From assembly GCF_027925305.1 (NCBI RefSeq), contig NZ_BSDR01000001.1, forward strand, positions 1,763,001 through 1,827,000: a stretch of DNA of 64,000 nt. Reading direction: 5' to 3'. Shown here one piece after another: positions 54,975 to 63,692 of this stretch. The notes beneath the pieces were generated by a model. That model saw only the letters and a program-made list of their open reading frames with translations, made no database searches and was not told the origin of the DNA. Position 1 is the stretch's first letter; each line of letters starts with the position of its first letter. The stretch comes from Desulforhabdus amnigena. Its GTDB lineage: Bacteria > Desulfobacterota > Syntrophobacteria > Syntrophobacterales > Syntrophobacteraceae. Both the position numbers and the translations under genes were made by a program.

Positions 54975-55160
54975 ATGACAGCGAAGAAAAAGCACGAAAC
55001 AGAAAAAGACCCTGGAGCCCATTCCCGAAAGTGCCTATGCAAACTTCACTTATTCTTGAATGCCTTGGGCATTCAAGAATCCATAAAAACCGGACACCAT
55101 CTATTTCAAGCAGAAATTCAAAGAGTCGGCCGGCGCTTTGAAAATATATGCAGAAAATGA
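54975..55160 (+). CDS. Small basic ORF upstream of the YcaO gene (doubtful)
   Basis: 61 codons from ATG 54975 with GGAGA six bases upstream. The peptide is basic, with one C-x-C (MTAKKKHETEKDPGAHSRK, then CLCKLHLFLNALG). It overlaps the palindrome at 55052-55080. Its position before a YcaO gene makes a substrate peptide conceivable, but the composition is not that of a typical precursor. It may be chance. Confidence 0.22.
   Translation: MTAKKKHETEKDPGAHSRKCLCKLHLFLNALGIQESIKTGHHLFQAEIQRVGRRFENICRK
55052..55080. promoter_or_regulatory. Perfect 13-bp inverted repeat upstream of the YcaO-TPR gene
   Basis: ATTCTTGAATGCC, TTG spacer, GGCATTCAAGAAT. No T-run follows, so an operator for a dimeric repressor or a strong mRNA hairpin is more likely than a terminator. 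It lies 101 bp ahead of the YcaO start at 55181. Nothing else recognisable in the 54843-55180 gap besides a doubtful small ORF. Confidence 0.45.
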
Positions 55161-55180
55161 ACGATGAAAGAGGAGAAATA

Positions 55181-56929
55181 ATGAATTCGCACATTGTGAT
55201 CAAGGATTGCTACAAAACCTACCGCCATGATCAGGACAAAGCGCGCACTCCGGAAGAAACGGTGGCAAGGGTCAAAGAAAGATTGGAAAAGCTCAAGATC
55301 AACATCCTCTCCGAGACCCGGCGCATCGACACCGGGCGTTTGGACATTCCCGTCTACATCAGTTTGTGCGGTGACGACGCCACGCGGCTCACGGGCACCA
55401 AGAAACAGATGGGAAAGGGAGCCACGCCCATCCAGTCGGAAGCCAGCGCCGTCATGGAACTCATGGAAAGATTCAGTTTCTTCTCTTTCATTCGCCGGTC
55501 TTCGTTTCCCCTGCTGCCCTATGGAGAGGTCGCATCCGAAGCGGTTTCCCCCGAAATGCTCAAGCAATCCGTTTACGATGATTCCACTCCCCTGGACCTC
55601 TGCCGGGAATTCCTGCAGGATGTTCCCCTGCGCTGGACCAGAGCCACCAACCTGACCCGCGGAGAAGACCAATGGGTGCCCATCGACTGGTTTTATCTCA
55701 TCAATGAATACAACGGTCCCGCGGCAGGCAACACCATCGAGGAAGCCATTCTGCAGAGCCTCTGCGAAGTGGTGGAACGGCATGTGGGCTCCATCATCAG
55801 CTATGAAAAGCGCTCGACCCCCCTCATCGATCCGGCATCCCTCAAGGATCCAGCGGCAGTGGAACTGGTGGAAAAATTCCGCAGGCAGGGCATCGAACTC
55901 TATATGAGGGATTTTTCCCTGGATACGGGAATCCCCACGGTGGGAGCGCTGGCCTACGATCCTTCCACCTTTCCCCAATTGAGTGAAATCATTTTCACTG
56001 CGGGAACCACATCCAATCCGGAAAAATCCCTTTCAAGGGCTCTAACGGAGATCGCCCAGCTTGCGGGAGATTTTGAAAGCCGCACCTCCTACCGGCCGAC
56101 TCTCCCCAAGTACACCAGCCTGGAAGAGGCCGGCTACCTCATGGAAAACCATAGAACCGTTTCCATTGGAGATCTTCCCAACCTGGACCACGACAATTTG
56201 AAGGTGGAAATCGAACGCTGCGTAAACGCTCTCAGGCGGATCGGCCTGGAAGTTCTGGTGATCGACGTGACGCACCCGGAACTCGGTGTACCGGCGGTTT
56301 ACACCATTGTACCGGGAGCGCACTTCCTGGACCGCACCCGCGACACGGATTTTGCCCAGCATGCCGCGCGCACCCTGCTCCAAAGCGTTCCCATCGAACA
56401 GATCATGCCCCACATGGAACGACTCCTCCATCTTTTCGGGCCGCGCTACGATCTCACCTTCTTTCTGGCGCACAGTCTGGAACTGGAAGGCCGGCCGAAA
56501 ACCGCACTCTCTCTCTTCCTTCAGGCCCTGGATCAAAACCCCGATCCCAGGGAAATCGCGAGCATTTATGTACACATCGCTTCCTGCCGAAAAGATTTGG
56601 CGCAATACGAAGAAGCCCTGGAAGCCCTGGCGCAGGCCGAACAATTCAACGACGAACTGAAGGAAATTTACAACCTGCGCGGCTTTTGCTACTATCAGCT
56701 CAAGAGACACCGGGACGCCATCTCGGCCTTTGAAAAAGCCATCGAACTGGACCCCGGCTCGGCCATCGACTATGCCAACATCGGCTCCAACCTGCGGGAA
56801 CTTGGGTTCAAGCAGGAAGCCATTCGTCTCTACCGCATGGCCCTTGAACTCGACCCAGACATCGAATTTGCGCGCGACAACATTGCAAGGCTCGAAGAGG
56901 CGATGGAAAAGGATTCAACGGCTGCCTGA
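55181..56929 (+). CDS. YcaO-domain protein with C-terminal TPR
   Basis: 582 residues from ATG 55181, with AGAGGAG just upstream; a start 11 codons earlier lacks one. YcaO core (about 50-400): the ATP-binding motif SEASAVMELMERFSF and the second acidic motif NTIEEAILQSLCEVVERH are intact, as is TSNPEKSLSRALTEIAQL. YcaO enzymes use ATP to activate a backbone amide, making azolines, thioamides or the RimO-related thiolation. Residues 430-575 form three to four TPR units (PREIASIYVHIASCRKDL; LKEIYNLRGFCYYQLKRHRD; SAIDYANIGSNLRELGFKQE). No TfuA, precursor or dehydrogenase gene is near, so the substrate is unknown. The C-terminus lacks the Pro-rich end of TOMM synthetases, consistent with a stand-alone modifier. 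Confidence 0.88.
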   Translation: MNSHIVIKDCYKTYRHDQDKARTPEETVARVKERLEKLKINILSETRRIDTGRLDIPVYISLCGDDATRLTGTKKQMGKGATPIQSEASAVMELMERFSFFSFIRRSSFPLLPYGEVASEAVSPEMLKQSVYDDSTPLDLCREFLQDVPLRWTRATNLTRGEDQWVPIDWFYLINEYNGPAAGNTIEEAILQSLCEVVERHVGSIISYEKRSTPLIDPASLKDPAAVELVEKFRRQGIELYMRDFSLDTGIPTVGALAYDPSTFPQLSEIIFTAGTTSNPEKSLSRALTEIAQLAGDFESRTSYRPTLPKYTSLEEAGYLMENHRTVSIGDLPNLDHDNLKVEIERCVNALRRIGLEVLVIDVTHPELGVPAVYTIVPGAHFLDRTRDTDFAQHAARTLLQSVPIEQIMPHMERLLHLFGPRYDLTFFLAHSLELEGRPKTALSLFLQALDQNPDPREIASIYVHIASCRKDLAQYEEALEALAQAEQFNDELKEIYNLRGFCYYQLKRHRDAISAFEKAIELDPGSAIDYANIGSNLRELGFKQEAIRLYRMALELDPDIEFARDNIARLEEAMEKDSTAA

Positions 56930-57028
56930 TGAGTTATAAGCAACCGCATTGTCCTCCCTGGCTTTAGCTGCCGGTTGCCCCGAAAGTTCTCGGCCCGCGT
57001 GCTATGGCATGACTCATAAGGGAAAAAC

Positions 57029-58039
57029 ATGGGAATACAGGGACCAATATCGTTGGCAAGTGACCAGGATTCGCTGATCGAAGTGACTGAATTGACCAAG
57101 AAATTCAACGAGGTCACAGCCGTTGACGCGATTTCCTTCAGTGTGCGTCAGGGTGAGCTTTTCGGCTTTCTCGGCCCCAATGGCGCGGGCAAAACAACTA
57201 CCATCAATATACTCACAGGGCTTGCCAGGCCGAATTCGGGAAAAATCAAAATCGCCGGTATGGAATGTGAAAAAAACCCAAAAGCGGCTCAGCATCTGAT
57301 TGGGATTGTTCCCGATGAAAGCAACCTTTATCCCGAGTTGTCCGGATTTGACAACCTCTGTTTTTGCGCTTCCCTCTACGGCATGCGGAAGAAGGAGCGC
57401 CAGGCGCGCGCAAGAGAACTACTGGACGCATTTGGTTTAAAAGAAGCGGCGAATCGGAAATTCGCCGGTTATTCCAAAGGCATGAAACGCAAACTGACGA
57501 TTGCCGCAGGAATCATTCACCATCCACAAATCCTGTTTCTGGATGAACCCACCACCGGCATCGATGTGGCCAGCGCCCGGCAGATCAGGCAGCTCATTGC
57601 CGAACTTCACCGCGCCGGGACAACGATCTTTCTCACCACACATTACCTCGAAGAGGCTGAACGCCTCTGTGAGCGTATCGCCTTCATCGTGAAAGGGCGG
57701 GTGGTGCGAACAGACACCGTTGCCAATCTTTTGCAGCCAATACAGGAAAGGAAAGCGATGCTGATTTCTGTCTCGAATAGTGCCGACGATCTATGCGACA
57801 AGCTGGCTTCCGCCTTTCCTCATTTCGAGTTCCAAGCCGTTTCCACCGGCCAGGTTCGCATCGAGTCGGCAGAGGCAATAAGCATTGGCCCCTTCGTACG
57901 GTTCATTGAGAACCAGGGCGCCGAAGTCATGGAGGCCCGCCGGCTGATACCGTCACTGGAGGAAGTCTTTGTTCGGGTTACCGGTATCGAGCTGGATGCC
58001 ATGAAAAAAGAAAAGGAAAGGGCTGGAGGCGGTCAATGA
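57029..58039 (+). CDS. ABC-2 type exporter ATP-binding protein
   Basis: 336 residues; AAGGGAAAAAC precedes the ATG. Walker A GPNGAGKT (49-56), Q-loop region GIVPDESNLYPELSG, signature YSKGMKRKL (148-156; variant of LSGGQ), Walker B ILFLDEP with catalytic Glu near 172 and H-loop LTTHYLEEAERL. The C-terminal 100 residues are the DUF4162-like tail of drug/polysaccharide exporters. Pairs with the permease that overlaps its stop. Substrate unknown; such pairs in anaerobes export antibiotics or lipids or are involved in gliding. Confidence 0.93.
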   Translation: MGIQGPISLASDQDSLIEVTELTKKFNEVTAVDAISFSVRQGELFGFLGPNGAGKTTTINILTGLARPNSGKIKIAGMECEKNPKAAQHLIGIVPDESNLYPELSGFDNLCFCASLYGMRKKERQARARELLDAFGLKEAANRKFAGYSKGMKRKLTIAAGIIHHPQILFLDEPTTGIDVASARQIRQLIAELHRAGTTIFLTTHYLEEAERLCERIAFIVKGRVVRTDTVANLLQPIQERKAMLISVSNSADDLCDKLASAFPHFEFQAVSTGQVRIESAEAISIGPFVRFIENQGAEVMEARRLIPSLEEVFVRVTGIELDAMKKEKERAGGGQ

Positions 58040-58773
58040 AACGGTGGATTGCTTTTTGGAATATTATGCTCAAGGATATGCATGCCTATTATCTCAAGCC
58101 GCCCAACATCAGTTGGGGCCTGATGTTTCCTGTGGCCTGGACGGGTATGTTCTTCATCAAGTCGGGCAGCGGCCTGGAAAGCATTCTTACACTGCTTCCA
58201 GGCGTGATTGCGATTTCTGTCCTTTTCGGCACCACTTCTATGTTGGCAGTGACGGTAACATTCGAGAAAAAGAACCGCTCGTTTGAACGCTTGCTGCTCG
58301 CCCCCATTCCATTGGAGCTTCTCATGCTGGCCAAGACGAGCGGGGCGATCCTCTTTGGTGTGGCGAATGCTTCTGTCCCCATCCTTCTGGCCCTGTTCCT
58401 GAGCGATCTTTCCCAGGTTGCCTGGATCGCTGTATTGCCCGCCATTATATTGATCGCAATCGCATCGACTTTCCTGGGCCTTTTTATCGCGGTTTCAGTC
58501 AGTGAAGTTTTTGAAGCTCAGACTTTCTCCAACTTTTTCCGTTTTCCAATGATTTTTCTTTGCGGCCTGTTTTTCCCGATCCATTCTCTTCCAACGTTTT
58601 TGCGCCCGTTGTCCTACCTGTTCCCTCTCACTTATGGTGCCGACATTCTCCATGGTACAATTCGGGGGAAAAATATCATGCCACTCGGCCTGGACTTTTC
58701 GATCATCACTGTTTTTTGTATCGTCCTGTTTTACGCCAGTCTGAGGAACATACATAGAAAATGGATTGCTTGA
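58036..58773 (+). CDS. ABC-2 type exporter permease
   Basis: 245 residues with six hydrophobic segments (for example SWGLMFPVAWTGMFFI, TLLPGVIAISVLFGTTSML, IAVLPAIILIAIASTFLG). The ABC-2 permease motif region FPMIFLCGLFFPIHSLPTFLRPLSYLFPLTY is typical. Its ATG overlaps the ATPase stop (ATGA). The two form a dimer of half transporters. Confidence 0.92.
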   Translation: MKRWIAFWNIMLKDMHAYYLKPPNISWGLMFPVAWTGMFFIKSGSGLESILTLLPGVIAISVLFGTTSMLAVTVTFEKKNRSFERLLLAPIPLELLMLAKTSGAILFGVANASVPILLALFLSDLSQVAWIAVLPAIILIAIASTFLGLFIAVSVSEVFEAQTFSNFFRFPMIFLCGLFFPIHSLPTFLRPLSYLFPLTYGADILHGTIRGKNIMPLGLDFSIITVFCIVLFYASLRNIHRKWIA

Positions 58774-58964
58774 ATACCAGTCAAACGTCCCTCTTCTATT
58801 GGATGAAGGGCGTTTTGAAGAATTGCTCGAATTGAACGAAGATGAGAAGATGAAAAGTTTCCCCTTTTTCCCAACCCGGTCATGTGAAGCTGCTTCTCGG
58901 GGCCGGGTCGGGCAGGAATTTTTGGCACCATGTCGTGCATATTAAGAGCCGTCATAACGCATTT

Positions 58965-59159
58965 CTACTCTTCCCATGAAATGCATCCCACAGGGCAAGT
59001 GTCAATGGCCTCCTCAATGCACGCTTCGTTGCCCCCTTCCGGCAGAATCACATGAGCTTTTTCCGACGCTTCATCCATCTGAAAAACTTCAGGACAAAGC
59101 TCTACGCAACTCTCACAAGCAATACAACATTCCTGATCCAAAACGACCTTTCGAGCCAT
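58965..59159 (-). CDS. 4Fe-4S ferredoxin
   Basis: 64 residues from ATG 59159 (AAAGGAG upstream); a longer reading is not supported. Cluster ligands C12, C15, C18 and C55 in CIACESC and TCPVGCISW, the single-cluster arrangement of Desulfovibrio-type ferredoxins; C11, C22, C47 and C59 are extra Cys, C22 next to Pro. Low-potential electron carrier for anaerobic enzymes. The cupin gene lies just upstream on the same strand. Confidence 0.93.
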   Translation of the reverse strand: MARKVVLDQECCIACESCVELCPEVFQMDEASEKAHVILPEGGNEACIEEAIDTCPVGCISWEE

Positions 59160-59276
59160 TTTCTCACTCCTTTCCATTTTTTGCATCACGGTTCCGTCCC
59201 GGCCCCCCATTACCCCCGAGCGGAACCGTTGCGAACCTTTGACGAGACTCACCGACATACTCCAGGCTTTCATCCA

Positions 59277-59594
59277 TCAGATAGGGGGAGCGATGGTGAC
59301 CAGAAGCCTGAGATCCGTTTTGGCTCGAAGCCCATGGGGTTCACTGATTTCACTGACAACCACATCCCCGGGCTTTGCAGGGAATGAAGCTCCGTCTTTC
59401 CCCAGAAATTCCCCCTCTCCCTCCAGGATCACAAGGCTCACCTCCCCTTCAATGTCATGAGAATGGACGGGAAGTTCCTGCCCTGCCTTGAAGTTAAAAT
59501 TGAGAATCTTGAAATAAGGGGAATCCTGGACCAGCAGTCTCTTGAAGCCTTTTTCATCAAACCCGCCTGCCTCATACAAGTTGACTTTTTTCAT
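59277..59594 (-). CDS. Cupin-domain protein
   Basis: 105 residues: a single cupin barrel with the metal-binding His pair in LPVHSHDIEGEVSLVILEGE and the second motif FPAKPGDVVVSEISEPHGLRA. The function of small cupins varies (isomerases, dioxygenases, sensors), so no reaction is assigned. Lies between the ferredoxin and MetE-like genes on the same strand. Confidence 0.85.
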   Translation of the reverse strand: MKKVNLYEAGGFDEKGFKRLLVQDSPYFKILNFNFKAGQELPVHSHDIEGEVSLVILEGEGEFLGKDGASFPAKPGDVVVSEISEPHGLRAKTDLRLLVTIAPPI

Positions 59595-59746
59595 CCCATC
59601 TCCTTTTCGGTTTCATCTCGGTTGATTGAGAATGATATCTTCTCAGTGTGAAAGGCTGATACTCTCATCATTCTTTGCGTTTAAGATAATGTTTAGCAGC
59701 ACCGATCAAAAGAGGGATTGACTTAAGTCAACAGAATGAAAGATTT

Positions 59747-60772
59747 TTATTCCAAGGCAAAACGCATGCGAAGCCTTCTGGAAAGATCTTGAGTCAATTT
59801 GAAGGCATTCTCTACAGTAACGACACCGTCCGGATTCACCAGGCAGCAGGTTGCAGGAGACAGCATGCTGCGTGATAGAAGGTATTCCCGATCGATCCCT
59901 TGCCGATCCAGCCGGTCCCAGAGATCCAGCAGCCTCTTTTCCAGGGAATCCAGTTCCTCTTTTTCAAAGAACTGAAAGTTTGTCGGAGTGATTCCCCAGA
60001 TGAGGATGCCTCCACGCTCCAGGTATTTTCTTATGGAACCGGCATAGGAAACAAAAATCTCCCCGTTCGTGTACATGTCCAAAGAGAGCACATCCAGGTC
60101 CAGCCCCAGCAGGAAGTCCCAATCGGGATTCCCGCACAAATGCACTCCTCGCGGCCTTTCAATGAGGGAGAAAAAATATTCCATGTCCTTTCCGGCCAGC
60201 GTATTGTTGTACCCCGACATGCCGCTGAATACGAACTGGAGCCCGGGTTCATCCACGAACATGAAGGCATTGGGATGCAACCCTTTCAGACGCTTCAATT
60301 GCGCATTCACGCGCCGGGCCATGAACTCCAGCATGAAAGGGCGCACCGTTTCATCGAAGAGGATGGGACGGTCATCCTGGTCCCTCACGTTGAAACCGAA
60401 ACTGATGGGACCTTCCAACTGGCCTCGAATGGCTCTCCGGTCGCTGAAGTCCATCTGCAGGAACCTGTGGTAAACCACCGAGTAGGTTTCACTGATATCG
60501 AAATATGCAAGCTCCTCAAAATGGGCCAGCGCATCTTCTAACTCCCTCACGAACTTATCCATGGAAAAGCGCAGGGTTCGATTTTCCATATCCAGAACGA
60601 TTCCGGGGAAATGTTCCGAAGCCTGGACATACATGTCTTCATAATAATTGTAGAGCGGCAACTGAGGCCAGAAAGGAATATCCAGGGAAAGAGCGGCCTT
60701 CAGCGCGGCATCCACATCCCTGTGGGGCATGACCGCCATGGCGGTCGTCAAAAGGTTACCCGGTATTGGCAT
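59747..60772 (-). CDS. MetE-like (cobalamin-independent methionine synthase-like) protein
   Basis: 341 residues from ATG 60772 (AGGAGA upstream). It resembles the C-terminal catalytic half of MetE and UROD/MetE-like proteins: opening PGNLLTTAMAVMPHRDVD, then GQLEGPISFGFNV, AFMFVDEPGLQFVFSG, RGVHLCGNPDWDFLLGLD (the His/Cys zinc region) and GGILIWGITPT. It lacks the N-terminal half of true MetE. Such single-domain proteins may take methyl groups from corrinoid proteins or methylthiols; the reaction here is unassigned. Confidence 0.8.
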   Translation of the reverse strand: MPIPGNLLTTAMAVMPHRDVDAALKAALSLDIPFWPQLPLYNYYEDMYVQASEHFPGIVLDMENRTLRFSMDKFVRELEDALAHFEELAYFDISETYSVVYHRFLQMDFSDRRAIRGQLEGPISFGFNVRDQDDRPILFDETVRPFMLEFMARRVNAQLKRLKGLHPNAFMFVDEPGLQFVFSGMSGYNNTLAGKDMEYFFSLIERPRGVHLCGNPDWDFLLGLDLDVLSLDMYTNGEIFVSYAGSIRKYLERGGILIWGITPTNFQFFEKEELDSLEKRLLDLWDRLDRQGIDREYLLSRSMLSPATCCLVNPDGVVTVENAFKLTQDLSRRLRMRFALE

Positions 60773-60918
60773 GAGGTCTCTCCTATCAAGTTGGCCTTGG
60801 GGAAGGGGCCGCGTCGGTGACGCAGGCATTCGTCATGATTTGATAAAATCGCTTTACAGAGTTGCCGGTATACTGGACGGGCCAGGAGATGGATTTGAAC
60901 CCCTTCAGAAAGGAAACT

Positions 60919-63201
60919 CTACCGGTTCGCGGCCCACATGTACCGGTAGGCCAGAGCTGTTGCCAGTACCGCCGGGACAACACCCAGGACAATGAATACC
61001 ACGTCTCCGGGCATACGCATCCATTCGACCAGACGAACCAGATGTTCACTGGTATAGTCGAGTCCCCGTGCATGCCAGTAGCCATTGGTCAGAACATCCC
61101 AAAACTGCATCACACCACCGGGAAAAAGGCTCAGGAGCACCATGAGCAGCAGACCGATGTTCAATCCCCAGAAGGATATGCGAATGAATTTTTCAGGGCG
61201 GACCCATTGCTCGTCCGTAAGCACCTGCCGGAGTGATAGCACCAAGAGCGCCATGGCCAGCATTCCGAAAGCCCCCATGAAGGCCGCATGGCCATGGTTC
61301 GGCGTCAGCATGGTTCCGACTTCAAAGTAACTCACCACGGGAAGGTTGATGAGAAAGCCGAAAACCGCAGCTCCCAGAAAATTCCAGAAGCCCACGGCCA
61401 TCAGGAAATAGAATGTCCATTTGTGAGGGATCACGATGCCTTTACCGCAGACCTCGCATTGCGTGCCCGTCAACTTGACAAAATCCCAGGCATCCAGCGT
61501 GAGAAGAGTGAGGGGAACGACTTCCATGGCGGAAAAAGTTGCTGCAAGGGCCATGGTCACATTGGACTGTCCCGTCCAGTACCAGTGATGTGCCGTTCCC
61601 ACAATGCCGCTTCCCAGAAAAAGTATGGCGTCCAAGTAAATGATGCGCACAGCCGTCTTGCGGGCTACCATGCCGAGCTGGTAGAAGATGACGGCAACCA
61701 GCACGGTCACGAAAAGTTCGAAAAAACCTTCCACCCAGAGGTGGATGATCCAGAATCTCCACATATCCACGACGGAAAAATTGGACTTGCTGCCAAAGAA
61801 GAATGCTGGCAGGTAAAAGAAGGGGATGGCTATGGCCCCAAGCATGAAGAGCGTTGCGATTTCACTGCGTTCCTCGTCTTTTCTCGCGGGAGCCACGGCG
61901 CGATAGAGCAGGAAGAGCCAAAAGAGAAGTCCGATAGTCAACAGGACCTGCCACCCGCGTCCCAGATCCAGGAATTCCCAGCCCTGATGCCCAAACAAGA
62001 ACCAGAGTTTTCCGAGAATTTGGCGAATGCCGAACATCTCCCCCAAAAGACTACCGACCACCACGAGGACCAGGGCCCAGAACAGTGCATTGATGCCCGC
62101 CACTTGTCCGTTGGGGTCTTTGCCTCCCAAGGAAGGAGCGAGCAGCAGGCCCCCGGCGACGTATGCCGTTGCAATCCAGAAAATGGCCAACTGGAGATGC
62201 CAAGTACGCACGAGGTTACTGGGAAGAATCCAGGAGAGATCGATGCCGTAAAAGTTTCCGGGATCGGCGCGGAAGTGAGCCGTCGCAGCGCCCACCAGCA
62301 CCTGCGCCAAAAAGAGCAAAGAGACGATGACGAAATATTTGATTGTGGCCTTCTGGCTTTCCGTAGCCACCCCGGGAAGCAGGTGTGGATGAATGTGCAC
62401 TCCTTCCCCATGGCCTTTCCAGCCCAGATAATCGAACCGGCCGAAAATAAAGAGCACCAGGGCCGTCGCGCCAAGAAGAGTAATGATGCTGAGGGCGCTC
62501 CACAAAACGGCATCCCGTGTGAGAGTATTTCCAACCAGAGGGTCATATGGGAAGTTGTTGGTATAGGAATAGGACTTCCCCGGCCGGTCCGCCACGGAGG
62601 CCCAGGCTGCCCAGGCAAAAAAAGCCGTGAGCTTCCGGATTTCCTCTTTGTCTTCGATATACTTCATGGGAAGGCCTCCACTGACGGTAGGTCCCGAGAA
62701 GTAATCGGTCCATTTGCCGATCTGTTTCCGGTATGAAGCCACCTCTGGCTCCGAAAAAATCAGCGTTTTGGTCTTGGGATCATAGCGGTTGGTTTTCAGA
62801 AGATTTTTTACTTCCGCTCCGAGCGCTTCCTTTTCGGTATCTGAAAGGGAGGCCGCATCCCTTTTGAAAAGTTTTTGAGCCAGGCTGTCACGTGCATCAA
62901 CACCCAGAGTGTGGAGATATTCCGCCGAGAAATCGGGCCCGAGATAGGCTCCATGCCCCCAAATGGTGCCATTTTCCATGAGGCCGTACTTTAGAAAGAC
63001 CTCCTGCCCTTCTGAAATGTCCCTACCGGTGAAAACCATTTCGCCCGATGGCGATACGATTCCCTCGGGAATGGGTGGCGCATCCCGGTAAGCTGTTGCA
63101 GAAATGTAGATCAGGATGGACATGCCAATCACGATGGTCCAGAAAACGCCATGCCGCCACCGGGGTGAAAGGGTTTGAAATGAGCTTTTTTTCAATTCCA
63201 T
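60919..63201 (-). CDS. norZ: Quinol-dependent nitric oxide reductase
   Basis: 760 residues, the length of single-subunit qNor. N-terminal periplasmic domain follows one helix (WTIVIGMSILIYISATAYRD) and includes FTGRDISEGQEVFLKYGLME; it lacks a C-x-x-C-H, as in qNor. About 13 further membrane helices. Heme and iron ligands: TWHLQLAIFWIA, HLWVEGFFELF (with the Glu of the FeB site), GTAHHWYWTGQ (paired His), and TPNHGHAAFMGAFG. It reduces two NO to N2O with electrons from quinol. In an anaerobe without other denitrification genes in view, detoxification is likely. No NsrR/DNR box is clear upstream. Confidence 0.95.
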   Translation of the reverse strand: MELKKSSFQTLSPRWRHGVFWTIVIGMSILIYISATAYRDAPPIPEGIVSPSGEMVFTGRDISEGQEVFLKYGLMENGTIWGHGAYLGPDFSAEYLHTLGVDARDSLAQKLFKRDAASLSDTEKEALGAEVKNLLKTNRYDPKTKTLIFSEPEVASYRKQIGKWTDYFSGPTVSGGLPMKYIEDKEEIRKLTAFFAWAAWASVADRPGKSYSYTNNFPYDPLVGNTLTRDAVLWSALSIITLLGATALVLFIFGRFDYLGWKGHGEGVHIHPHLLPGVATESQKATIKYFVIVSLLFLAQVLVGAATAHFRADPGNFYGIDLSWILPSNLVRTWHLQLAIFWIATAYVAGGLLLAPSLGGKDPNGQVAGINALFWALVLVVVGSLLGEMFGIRQILGKLWFLFGHQGWEFLDLGRGWQVLLTIGLLFWLFLLYRAVAPARKDEERSEIATLFMLGAIAIPFFYLPAFFFGSKSNFSVVDMWRFWIIHLWVEGFFELFVTVLVAVIFYQLGMVARKTAVRIIYLDAILFLGSGIVGTAHHWYWTGQSNVTMALAATFSAMEVVPLTLLTLDAWDFVKLTGTQCEVCGKGIVIPHKWTFYFLMAVGFWNFLGAAVFGFLINLPVVSYFEVGTMLTPNHGHAAFMGAFGMLAMALLVLSLRQVLTDEQWVRPEKFIRISFWGLNIGLLLMVLLSLFPGGVMQFWDVLTNGYWHARGLDYTSEHLVRLVEWMRMPGDVVFIVLGVVPAVLATALAYRYMWAANR

Positions 63202-63692
63202 TTCGATCCTTCCTTTCTTTTATGTGAGCATGTATTGACAATGAGAGATTTGAATCAAAACCATCCCTACTCAGACAAACCGGCTTGCAAGGTCCTCTCT
63301 TAGGCTCCTCCTTTTCCAATCGTGTCGTTGAAATGGCAATCTATTGCTTTTTGTGGCGATTTTCAAAAAATCGTCCCCTCGGATCAAGGACGCATTGATA
63401 AGCATTTTGAGGATAAGAACCGTATTCGATCGAAGAGGAGGGGGAGATCATCTTACAACATGATGAATATATATACCACCGGCATGCACACGATTGCAAA
63501 TGCCCTTGAACTCCATAGGAACCACAGAGACACGGAGGGCATAGAGAAAGACTCTCAAATGAAATCCTTGTGTTCTCCGTGTCTCTGTGGTCGATGTGAC
63601 AATGTCGCATTGTATATCCCCCTCTACCTGAGAGGGACATAACGAAGCGTGCATGAAGGTTTTTTCTATAAAACGGGGAATCCTGGAAGGAA
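63202..63692. other. Intergenic region with repeats between the NO reductase and thiD
   Basis: 491 bp. It holds the 71-bp family D repeat (63521-63591). A TAACGAAGCGTGCATGAAGG stretch near 63643 recalls family C. No gene. Confidence 0.5.
63521..63591. repeat. 71-bp palindromic repeat, family D, copy 3
   Basis: ACCACAGAGACACGGAGGGC at the left end and TCTCCGTGTCTCTGTGGT at the right. The outer 17-18 bases are almost perfect inverted repeats. Confidence 0.9.

Noticed and set aside
63202-63260. FNR/DNR box upstream of the NO reductase (TTTGAATCAAA)
   Set aside because: Palindromic but without the four-base spacer of FNR-type sites; not convincing.
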